Positions 35,853-43,311 of a stretch of 64,000 nt of DNA are shown piece after piece. The stretch spans positions 310,001-374,000 of the forward strand of contig NZ_JAWJEJ010000001.1 in NCBI RefSeq assembly GCF_032911445.1. Reading direction: 5' to 3'. Under the pieces are notes generated by a model. That model ran no database searches, was not told where the DNA came from, and saw only the letters and a list, made by a program, of their open reading frames with translations. The stretch is from Sphingomonas sp. HF-S4. GTDB lineage: Bacteria > Pseudomonadota > Alphaproteobacteria > Sphingomonadales > Sphingomonadaceae. Position 1 is the stretch's first letter, and the number at the start of each line of letters is the position of its first letter. Made by a program: the position numbers and the translations under genes.

Positions 35853-36152
35853 ATGATTGCTGAAGTCGACCGCGCGTCGGTGTTTCTCAAGGCGCTGTCG
35901 GGACGTAGCCGCTTGTTGCTGTTGTGCCATCTCTGGGAGGGCGAACAGTCGGTCGGGGAGCTTGCGCGGCTTACCGGCGCGCGCGACACCGCCGTTTCGC
36001 AGCAGCTCGCGCTGCTCCGCCGCGAAGGGATGGTCACGGCGCGTCGCTCTGGCCAGATGATCTTCTACTCGCTGGCCAGCCCGGAGGCGAAGCGCATGCT
36101 CGAATCGCTTCACGCGCTGTTCTGCGGCGAAGCGCTGGAAGCCGCGGCGTAA
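35853..36152 (+). CDS. ArsR-family repressor with a BigR/SqrR-type cysteine pair
   Basis: The reading frame is open from TTG 35805; ATG 35853 has GAAGGA 4 nt upstream, giving 99 residues. The winged helix contains RLLLLCHLWEGEQSVGELARLTGARDTAVSQQLALLRREGMVTARRSGQMIFYSL. The two cysteines, one in RLLLLC and one in ALFCG, are exactly 66 residues apart, the spacing of the redox pair in the persulfide sensors BigR and SqrR, and no ArsR metal-site CxC is present. It would therefore be a sulfide/persulfide or oxidant responder. No sulfur gene is adjacent. Its 3' end overlaps the convergent kinase gene by 43 bp. Confidence 0.85.
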   Translation: MIAEVDRASVFLKALSGRSRLLLLCHLWEGEQSVGELARLTGARDTAVSQQLALLRREGMVTARRSGQMIFYSLASPEAKRMLESLHALFCGEALEAAA

Positions 36153-37060
36153 AGCCGCTCCACATCCTCGCGGCGCACCAGTTCGGTGCCGGGCGTCAGC
36201 AGCGCCGCCGCCCCCGTGGCGACGCCATATAATAGCGCCTCGTCGAGCAGTTTGCCGCCCGCAAGCGCGAGGGTGATCCCGGCGACCATGGCGTCGCCGG
36301 CGCCCACGGCGCTGCCGGCGGGGACTTCGATTGCGGGAAGCCGCAGCTCGACGTCTTCCGAGACGAGCAGCGCGCCGTGCTCACCCATCGAGATCACCAC
36401 GACGTCGGCGAAGCCACGCTGCATCAGCTCGCGCGCGGCCGCGCATTGGTCTGCTTCGCTCTCCAGCGTGCGGCCGACCAGGTCCTCGACTTCGCGCAGG
36501 CTCGGCTTGATCAGATAGGTGCAGCTCCCCTCGAGCGCGGCGAGCGCCGGGCCCGAGGTGTCCACCACCAGCCGGGCGCCGATCTTGCCGCACAGCGCGC
36601 AAAGCCGGTGGAAGATCTTCGGGTCGCAATCGGGCGGCAGGCTGCCGCTGGCGACGATATAAGCGGGCGGGCCGTCGATCCCGGTCACTGCCGCGAGCAG
36701 CTTGTCGAGCTCGTCGTCGCTCAGTGTCGGGCCGGGCAGGACGAAGCGATATTGCTCGCCGCTTTCTGTCTCGTCGACGGTTAGGCTCTCGCGCAGCGCG
36801 CCGGCGATCGGGACCGGGAGGATCGGCACGCCGGTCTCGCGCAACAACGCCTCGAAGGTCGCGCCGGTGGCGCCGCCGCAGGGGAATACCGCCACGACCT
36901 CGCCGCCAAGCGCATGGACGACGCGCGCGACGTTGATCCCGCCGCCGCCGGGCTCGGAGAGCGGCGCCTGGCAGCGCAATTTGTGAGTCGGGTGGACCTT
37001 GCCGGTGCTGGTGGAGACGTCAAGCGCCGGATTGAGCGTGAGCGTCGCGATCCCGGGCAT
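36110..37060 (-). CDS. PfkB-family hexose-phosphate kinase (1-phosphofructokinase / Pfk-2 type)
   Basis: The 316-residue ribokinase-fold protein starts MPGIATLTLNPALDVSTSTG and contains the substrate motif GGGGINVARVVHALGG, VASGSLPPDCD, IKPSLREVEDLVG and the catalytic GAGDAMVAGITLALA with the active-site Asp. TLNPALD and the overall order are typical of the Pfk-2/FruK/LacC group. It would phosphorylate fructose 6-phosphate or a related sugar phosphate. The start overlaps the stop of the upstream P-loop kinase gene by ATGA. Confidence 0.87.
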   Translation of the reverse strand: MPGIATLTLNPALDVSTSTGKVHPTHKLRCQAPLSEPGGGGINVARVVHALGGEVVAVFPCGGATGATFEALLRETGVPILPVPIAGALRESLTVDETESGEQYRFVLPGPTLSDDELDKLLAAVTGIDGPPAYIVASGSLPPDCDPKIFHRLCALCGKIGARLVVDTSGPALAALEGSCTYLIKPSLREVEDLVGRTLESEADQCAAARELMQRGFADVVVISMGEHGALLVSEDVELRLPAIEVPAGSAVGAGDAMVAGITLALAGGKLLDEALLYGVATGAAALLTPGTELVRREDVERLYAAASSASPQNSA

Positions 37061-38037
37061 CAGCGTCGCCGGTCAAGCACGCCGCGCGCGGCGGGGACGA
37101 TCAGGTCGATCGGGCGGTTGACGCGCATCCGATGCCAGCTCGACAATTCGCCGACCGACCGCCGCGATTGCTCGCGCACCACTTCGGGGGTCGCATCCGA
37201 GGCGTCGCTTTGGCGCGCGGACACCCGGGCGATCCGGTCACGCTCGGGCGCCTCGAGCCAGAGGCCGGTGAAGGGCACGCCGCGGCGGAAGGCGATCGCC
37301 TCGGCCACGTCGCGCTCGCTGCGGCTCATGAACACGGCGTCTAGGATCACCGAGCTCCCGCAGGAGAGATGGTCGTCGGCCGATTCGAACAGGGCTTCAT
37401 AGGTTTCCTCGTCGCTATGCCGAGTGTAATGCGCGGGCGGCAGCCGGGTTTCCGGAGCGAGGCCGGCGAGGCGCTTGCGGAACACGTCCGATCGCAGCAC
37501 CCGCGCGCCGGGCGCCCGGCCGAGCCGCGCGCCGAGCAGCCGCGAGAGGGTCGACTTGCCGGTGCCCGAAAGCCCGCCGACTGCGACGAGGTGCGGCGGC
37601 GCGGGTGCGAGTGCGGCATCGTCGCCGGCGCGCAGCGAGACGAACAGCGGCAGTAGCGACCAGCCGGTCGCACCCTGGGGCGCGATGTCGAGATAGCGGT
37701 TGGCGAGGATATTGGCTTCGCCGGTGCGGGCCTGGCGGATCAGCGTGGCGAGGGTTCCGGCGAGGTCGAACAGGATGTCCGCGGGCGCGTCGGCGAGTTG
37801 GCGCACCCGCCTGGCGGTACCGCGGCGCTGGAGATTGTCCCGCTGGCGCTCGATCTCGCGCCGCTGGGCGTCTGAGGCCGCGAGCTTCTGGAGCGCGGCG
37901 AGGAAAATACGACCGTCGCCGACCGGGGCACGGGCATGCGCGCTGGCGAGCGCATCGGTGAAGGCGTGCAGCGCGGACGCGTCGAGCCCGCCCTGTTCGA
38001 GCCGAATGTCCAGCGAAGCAGTTTCCGTCGCGGCCAT
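37060..38037 (-). CDS. P-loop kinase with degenerate aminoglycoside-phosphotransferase-like N-terminus
   Basis: ATG 38035-38037 with SD AAGGGAGAG gives 325 residues; the open frame to 38358 crosses the GH10 gene and is rejected. The C-terminal half has Walker A VGGLSGTGKSTLSRLLG, SDVFRKRLAGL and SSVILDAVFMSRSERDVAEAIA, typical of the AAA/zeta-toxin-like half of COG2187/COG0645 proteins. Residues 1-140 keep only the end of the phosphotransferase-like lobe (DLAGTLATLIRQARTGEANILANRYL...LLPLFVSLRA). Full-length homologues are usually about 500 residues, so this is a shortened form. Substrate unknown. Coupled to the PfkB gene, it may phosphorylate a small metabolite. Confidence 0.75.
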   Translation of the reverse strand: MAATETASLDIRLEQGGLDASALHAFTDALASAHARAPVGDGRIFLAALQKLAASDAQRREIERQRDNLQRRGTARRVRQLADAPADILFDLAGTLATLIRQARTGEANILANRYLDIAPQGATGWSLLPLFVSLRAGDDAALAPAPPHLVAVGGLSGTGKSTLSRLLGARLGRAPGARVLRSDVFRKRLAGLAPETRLPPAHYTRHSDEETYEALFESADDHLSCGSSVILDAVFMSRSERDVAEAIAFRRGVPFTGLWLEAPERDRIARVSARQSDASDATPEVVREQSRRSVGELSSWHRMRVNRPIDLIVPAARGVLDRRR

Positions 38038-38140
38038 CTGGGCTCTCCCTTGCGCTCCCCTTAATGGCGCCGCGCGACCCTGGCACCGCTTTTCTGAACG
38101 GGGGCTAACCAAGAATTCCCTAACGGCGGTGGGGCGGGGT

Positions 38141-39277
38141 TCAGCCCTTTCGCGCTGCCGCCGCGGCGAAGCGCCGTGCCAGCACTTCGCGCAGCGGCTT
38201 GGCACGGAATTGCGCGTCATAGGGCGTGGCGCGCTTGATGCCGCCATCGGGGCGCGGGCTGAAGCCGTTGAGCCAGCCATATTTGTCGCACATCCCCCAG
38301 ACGAGCACGTCGCGGAGTTGGGGATAGTCGAACAGGATCGACAGATAGGCATCGGCATAAGCGGCGACCGCGGCGTCGCGGGTGACGATATCGTCGGGCA
38401 GTCCCTTGTCGTTGACGTCGAATTCGGTGACGACGAGCTTGTAGCCCATCGCCGTCACCCCATCGAGGAAGCGGCGCCATTCGCCTTCCTGGCGGGCGGC
38501 CGATCCGCGCACATCGCGGTCATAGGCCCCGATATGCGATTGCACGCCGAGCGCATCGACGGGGACGCCGCGTTTGCGGAAGCCGTCGAGCAGGCGGAGC
38601 ACGCCGGCGCGGTGCGCCTCGTTGCCGGGCTCCCAGCTCATATAGTCGTTATAGACCAGCTCGACGCCCGGCGCGTGTGCGCGGGCGGCATGGAAGGCGA
38701 AGTCGACCATCGCATCAGCGTCGCCGAACGCGCGGGAGAGCGACGTTTCGCGCTGCTGGCCGGTCTTCTCGTCGATCGTCTCGTTGACCACGTCGAAGCT
38801 GGTGATGCGACTGCCGTAGGTGCGGCAGACCGAGCGGATGTGGAAGTCGAGCAGGCTCTCGGCCTCGGCGCGCGGATTGGCGCCGAAGTCGTATTGGTTG
38901 AGCCATTTGGGAAAATATTGCGCCTTGTGCCAAAGCAAGGTGTGGCCGCGCATCGCCATGCCCTTGGCCTCGGCATAGTCGAGGATCGGTTGGAAGCGGG
39001 TGAAGTCGAACAAATGCTTCTCAGGGCGGACCTGCTGCCATTTGAGCTCGTTCTCGGGGACGAGGATACCGCAATCCCGTTCGAGTAGCGCGGCATATTC
39101 CGGATTGGCGAACGAGCCGGCATCGGCGCCGCGCGGGCGCCACGCGACGCACGATCCGAAGCGCATGTTCTTGGCCTTGGCGAGCGCATGGAGCGAAGCG
39201 GCGGGCTGGGCGAAGGCGGGCGCGGCGACCGCGCACGCGGCGGCGGCAAGCAGTTCGCGGCGAGTCACTCGGGTCAT
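38141..39277 (-). CDS. GH10 endo-1,4-beta-xylanase, Tat-exported
   Basis: The 378-residue protein has a twin-arginine leader (VTRRELLAAAACAVAAPAFAQ). The catalytic barrel shows GSCVAWRPRG, VPENELKWQQVRPE, RGHTLLWHKAQYFPKWL, acid/base Glu166 in FDVVNETID and nucleophile Glu285 in LVVTEFDVND; VWGMCDKYGWLNGF closes the barrel. No carbohydrate-binding module is present, which fits an enzyme acting on soluble xylan or large xylo-oligosaccharides. It is divergent from the GH67/GH43 operon across a region carrying a xyl-type operator. Confidence 0.94.
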   Translation of the reverse strand: MTRVTRRELLAAAACAVAAPAFAQPAASLHALAKAKNMRFGSCVAWRPRGADAGSFANPEYAALLERDCGILVPENELKWQQVRPEKHLFDFTRFQPILDYAEAKGMAMRGHTLLWHKAQYFPKWLNQYDFGANPRAEAESLLDFHIRSVCRTYGSRITSFDVVNETIDEKTGQQRETSLSRAFGDADAMVDFAFHAARAHAPGVELVYNDYMSWEPGNEAHRAGVLRLLDGFRKRGVPVDALGVQSHIGAYDRDVRGSAARQEGEWRRFLDGVTAMGYKLVVTEFDVNDKGLPDDIVTRDAAVAAYADAYLSILFDYPQLRDVLVWGMCDKYGWLNGFSPRPDGGIKRATPYDAQFRAKPLREVLARRFAAAAARKG

Positions 39278-39301
39278 CCTGTCGTCTCCCCTAACGCCTT
39301 C

Positions 39302-39315
39302 TGATAGCGCTACCA
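39302..39315. promoter_or_regulatory. Xyl-type LacI operator TGATAGCGCTACCA (GH10 / GH67 divergent region)
   Basis: This is a 14-bp near-palindrome centred on CG. It resembles the xyl-box reported for LacI-type XylR systems in Xanthomonas and Caulobacter. On the minus strand, TTGACA precedes it by exactly 20 bp, the same arrangement as at the xylX promoter. It lies between starts at 39277 and 39377. Confidence 0.75.
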
Positions 39316-39376
39316 GAAGCGAGCTGCTATCGACTTGTCAACGCGCGGCGGACGATCGCGCATCGAGAGGATCGAA

Positions 39377-41509
39377 ATGCGTCGCTTGCTTGCCCTGATG
39401 CTCGTGTGCCTGAGTCTCGCGCTGCCCGCGCATGCCGAAACCGGATACGACCTGTGGCTGCGCTACCGGCCGGTCGAGCCGGCGTGGCAGCAACGCTATG
39501 CGGGGCGGGTCAGCCATTATGTCGTGGCCGACCGGCCGACGCTGATCGCCGCGACGGACGAGCTGCGCCGCGGAGTCGCGGGGATGCTGGGGTACGAGCC
39601 GGTGGGGCGCGAGACGGTGATGGGCGATGGCGCGGTGGTGCTCGGCACCGGCGCCTCGCCGCTGATCGCGCCGCTCGGCCTGCCGCTCGCGAAGCTGGGG
39701 CGCGAGGGCTTCCTCATCCGCAGTGCGACGATCGAGGGGCGGCGCGTGACGGTGATCGCGGGCAACGCCGACATCGGGGTGCTCTATGGCGTTTTCCGCT
39801 TCCTCAAGCTGATCCAGACGCGCCAGCCGATCGACGCTCTCGATGTTTCGGACGCGCCGAAGCTCCGGTTGCGGGTGCTAAACCATTGGGACAACCTCGA
39901 TCGCTATGTCGAGCGCGGCTATGCGGGGCAATCGATCTGGGACTGGCAGAAGCTGCCCGGCCATCTCGACCCGCGCTACACCTATTATGCCCGTGCCAAT
40001 GCCTCGATCGGAATCAACGGCACGGTGCTGACCAACGTCAATGCCAATGCCGATGCGCTGCGGCCGGAGTGGCTGGCGAAGGTCAAGGCGCTCGCCGGCG
40101 TGTTCCGGCCCTATGGCATCAAGGTGTACCTCACCGCGCGCTTTTCGGCGCCGATCGAGCTGGGCGGGCTGAAGACCGCCGATCCGCTCGACCCGCAGGT
40201 GGCGGCCTGGTGGAAGGCCAAGGTCGACGAGATCTATCGGCTCATTCCCGATTTTGGCGGCCTGCTGGTCAAGGCGAATTCGGAAGGGCAGCCGGGGCCG
40301 AACGATTACAAGCGCAGCCATGCCGACGGCGCCAACATGCTCGCCGATGCGCTCGCGCCGCATGGCGGTACGCTGATGTGGCGCGCGTTCGTCTACGCCG
40401 CCGAGAACCCGGACGATCGCCACAAGCAGGCGTACACCGAGTTCGCGCCGCTCGACGGCAAGTTCCGCGACAACGTCCTCGTCCAGGTCAAGAACGGCGC
40501 GATCGACTTCCAGCCGCGCGAGCCCTTCCATCCGCTGTTCGGCGCGATGCCGCGGACGCCGCTGATGATGGAATTCCAGATCACCAAGGAATATCTCGGC
40601 TTCGCCACGCACCTCGCCTATCTCGGCACGATGTGGGAGGAGGTGCTGCAGGCCGACACCTTCCGTCCGCGAAAGGGGACGAGCGTTGCCCAGGTACTCG
40701 AGAGCGGCGCAACGACTGGGATGGCGGGAGTCGCCAATATCGGCAGCGACAGCAACTGGTCGGGATCGCAGTTCGACCAGGCGAACTGGTATGCGTTCGG
40801 CCGCTTCGCCTGGGATCCCGACGCCAGGGCGGAGCCGATCGCGCGCGACTGGGCGGCGATGACCTGGGGCAATGATCCTGCCGTCACCGGCCCGATCGTC
40901 GGCATGATGATGGCATCGCGCGAGGCGGTGGTCGATTACATGACGCCGCTCGGGCTTGGCCATCTGATGGCGACCGGGCATCATTACGGCCCGGGGCCCT
41001 GGGTCGCCGATCTGGCGCGACCCGAATGGAACCCGACATACTACCACAAGGCGGATGCGAGCGGGATCGGCTTCGACCGGACCCGGACTGGCACCGACGC
41101 GGTCGGCCAATATGCCGCACCGGTCGCAGCGCAGTTTGGCGATGGGAAGCGCGTGCCCGAGAAACTGCTGCTGTGGTTCCATCATGTGCCGTGGGGCCAT
41201 CGCATGCGATCGGGACGCAGCCTGTGGGACGAGCTGGTCACGCGCTACGATCGCGGCGTCGCGGGGGTAGCGGCGATGCAGGCCGACTGGACCGCGCTGG
41301 AAGGCAAGGTCGACGATCGCCGCTGGCGCGAGGTACGCGACTTCCTGGCGATCCAGCGCGACGAGGCGCAGTGGTGGCGCGACGCCTCGATCGCCTACTT
41401 CCAGTCGGTGTCGAAACGGCCACTGCCCGCTGGCCACGCCGCGCCGGCGCATCCGCTCGACTGGTACAAGGCGATCCGGACGCCCTACGCGCCGGGCAAC
41501 GGCAAGTAG
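39377..41509 (+). CDS. aguA: GH67 alpha-glucuronidase
   Basis: ATG 39377 has the SD AGAGGA and opens a signal peptide ending LPAHAE; the protein has 710 residues. GH67 residues are all visible: the acid Glu303 in LLVKANSEGQPGPNDY and the bases Asp377 (VKNGAIDFQPREP) and Glu405 (MEFQITKEYLGF), offset by a constant 11-12 positions from the Cellvibrio enzyme numbering. LRVLNHWDNLDRYVERGYAG is the family opening motif. It removes 4-O-methylglucuronic acid from the ends of aldouronic acids released by GH10. GH43 follows after 32 bp. Confidence 0.95.
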   Translation: MRRLLALMLVCLSLALPAHAETGYDLWLRYRPVEPAWQQRYAGRVSHYVVADRPTLIAATDELRRGVAGMLGYEPVGRETVMGDGAVVLGTGASPLIAPLGLPLAKLGREGFLIRSATIEGRRVTVIAGNADIGVLYGVFRFLKLIQTRQPIDALDVSDAPKLRLRVLNHWDNLDRYVERGYAGQSIWDWQKLPGHLDPRYTYYARANASIGINGTVLTNVNANADALRPEWLAKVKALAGVFRPYGIKVYLTARFSAPIELGGLKTADPLDPQVAAWWKAKVDEIYRLIPDFGGLLVKANSEGQPGPNDYKRSHADGANMLADALAPHGGTLMWRAFVYAAENPDDRHKQAYTEFAPLDGKFRDNVLVQVKNGAIDFQPREPFHPLFGAMPRTPLMMEFQITKEYLGFATHLAYLGTMWEEVLQADTFRPRKGTSVAQVLESGATTGMAGVANIGSDSNWSGSQFDQANWYAFGRFAWDPDARAEPIARDWAAMTWGNDPAVTGPIVGMMMASREAVVDYMTPLGLGHLMATGHHYGPGPWVADLARPEWNPTYYHKADASGIGFDRTRTGTDAVGQYAAPVAAQFGDGKRVPEKLLLWFHHVPWGHRMRSGRSLWDELVTRYDRGVAGVAAMQADWTALEGKVDDRRWREVRDFLAIQRDEAQWWRDASIAYFQSVSKRPLPAGHAAPAHPLDWYKAIRTPYAPGNGK

Positions 41510-41541
41510 CACCGCCAATTCATTCAGGAGCATTGTGCGAC

Positions 41542-43239
41542 ATGAGACGCCTTACCTTTCTGGCCTTCCTCCTGGCCACGCCCGCGGCGGCGCAGCCGGT
41601 CGCGAGCTTCGACTGGTTCGAATATCGCGGCGAAGATCCGGTCGATCGCGCGGCGCCTGCGCCGAACCAGTATCGCAACCCGATCCTGCAGGGCTTCTAT
41701 CCCGACCCCAGCGTCACCCGTGTCGGTAGCGATTTCTACCTCGTCACCTCGACCTTCAGCTATTTCCCCGGCATCCCGGTGTTCCACAGCCGCGACCTGG
41801 TCAGCTGGACCCAGATAGGCAATGCGATCGACCGGCCGGAGCAGCTTGATTTCAAGCAGCTCGGGCTGTCGCGCGGGGTGTTCGCGCCGACGATCCAGGC
41901 CAAGGCGGGCACCTTCTACATTCTCAACACGTGTGTGGATTGCGGCGGCAATTTCCTGATCACTGCGAAGAACCCGGCCGGACCCTGGTCCGATCCGGTA
42001 TGGCTGCCGGATCTCGAGGGCGGGATCGACCCGTCGCTGTTCTTCGACACCGACGGCAAGACCTGGATCCTCAACAACGGCCCGCCCGAGGGCACGCCGC
42101 AATATCAGGGCCACCGCGCGATCTGGATCCAGCAGTTCGACTTGAAGGCGCTCAAAACGATCGGACCGCGGAAAGTGCTGGTCAACGGCGGGGTCGATTT
42201 CTCCACTAAGCCGATCTGGATCGAGGGCCCCCACATCTTCAAGAAGGGCGGCTGGTACTATCTAAGCTGTGCCGAAGGCGGGACCGCCGAGGGGCATAGC
42301 CAGGTGATACTGCGCTCGAAGACCGTCACTGGACCTTACGAAGCTAACCCGGAAAATCCGATCCTTACGCAGCGGGGGCTGGACGCCGACCGGGAAAACC
42401 CGATTACGTCGGCCGGCCACGCCCAACTCGTCACCACGCCTGACGGGAAGTGGTGGGCGACGTTCCTAGCGGTGCGCCCCTATGCCGGCGACTTCTATTC
42501 GACCGGGCGCGAGACTTTCCTGATGCCCGTTTGGTGGCAGGGCGGTTGGCCGCGGATTACCTGGCCGGGGCAGACAATTCCCTGGACTGCGACGCGGCCT
42601 GCGCTGCCGATCCCGCCCGCGCCGCCTGTGCCGACGAGCGGGGGCTTCACCGTCCGTGACGATTTCGACGGCGCCAAGCTGCCGCCATATTGGATGATGC
42701 TGCGCAACCCGCGCAGTGCCTGGTATGCGCTGGAAGGCGGCGCAGTGAAGCTCCAGGCGCGCCCGGTTGGGCTCGGCGACAATGCCAACCCTTCCTTTCT
42801 CGCGCGGCGCCAGCAGCACGTGAACGCCAGCGCCGAGACAGTGGTGCGGTTCACGCCGGAGAAGGATGGCGACCGCGCCGGGATCGCGGTGCTCCAGAAC
42901 GATGACTATTGGTTCTTCCTCGGTCTGAAGCAGGTCCAGGGCCGGCTGGTACTTGCGATCGATCGCCGCGAGGGACCGTCGATGGCAGCAGCGGGCGAGA
43001 CTGCGACGACGCTAGACGCCGCGACCTTCGGCATCGCCCCGGGCAATCCGCTCGCGCTGCGCATCGAAGTGAAGGGCAATCGGTATGTGTTTTCCTACGC
43101 CCGGCTGCTCGGCAGCCCCGATGCGCCGATGCTCGCCTGGCGCCCGCTCACCCAGTTGACTACCGATGCGCTGACAACCAAGACGGCGGGCGGGTTCGTC
43201 GGTTCGGTGTTCGGAATGGTCGCAGAAAGCGGGAAGTAA
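41542..43239 (+). CDS. GH43 beta-xylosidase / arabinofuranosidase with C-terminal beta-sandwich
   Basis: ATG 41542 follows AGGAG and opens a signal peptide ending PAAAQ; the ORF extension back to 41026 lies inside GH67. The 565-residue protein has the GH43 triad Asp55 (FYPDPSVTR), Asp163 (GGIDPSLFFD) and Glu228 (WIEGPHIFKKGGWYYL). A C-terminal domain from about residue 375 (FTVRDDFDGAKLPPYWMMLRNP) is the extra beta-sandwich typical of GH43 xylosidases. It would trim xylo-oligosaccharides in the periplasm. Likely co-transcribed with GH67. Confidence 0.9.
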   Translation: MRRLTFLAFLLATPAAAQPVASFDWFEYRGEDPVDRAAPAPNQYRNPILQGFYPDPSVTRVGSDFYLVTSTFSYFPGIPVFHSRDLVSWTQIGNAIDRPEQLDFKQLGLSRGVFAPTIQAKAGTFYILNTCVDCGGNFLITAKNPAGPWSDPVWLPDLEGGIDPSLFFDTDGKTWILNNGPPEGTPQYQGHRAIWIQQFDLKALKTIGPRKVLVNGGVDFSTKPIWIEGPHIFKKGGWYYLSCAEGGTAEGHSQVILRSKTVTGPYEANPENPILTQRGLDADRENPITSAGHAQLVTTPDGKWWATFLAVRPYAGDFYSTGRETFLMPVWWQGGWPRITWPGQTIPWTATRPALPIPPAPPVPTSGGFTVRDDFDGAKLPPYWMMLRNPRSAWYALEGGAVKLQARPVGLGDNANPSFLARRQQHVNASAETVVRFTPEKDGDRAGIAVLQNDDYWFFLGLKQVQGRLVLAIDRREGPSMAAAGETATTLDAATFGIAPGNPLALRIEVKGNRYVFSYARLLGSPDAPMLAWRPLTQLTTDALTTKTAGGFVGSVFGMVAESGK

Positions 43240-43255
43240 CGGGCGCCATCGCCGG

Positions 43256-43295
43256 CCAATCCGTCACCCCGGCCTTGTGCCGGGTCACGGATTGG
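43256..43295. terminator. Bidirectional terminator hairpin between GH43 and GH3
   Basis: CCAATCCGT-CACCCCGGC pairs with GCCGGG-TCACGGATTGG around a 5-nt loop, with one small bulge, giving about 16 bp. It sits between the convergent stops at 43239 and 43312 and should act for both strands. Confidence 0.7.
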
Positions 43296-43311
43296 TGCCG
43301 CCGCTTCGTTC

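Noticed and set aside
38038..38358. N-terminal extension of the P-loop kinase
   Set aside because: It lies antisense over the GH10 gene and has no SD; ATG 38037 has AAGGGAGAG.
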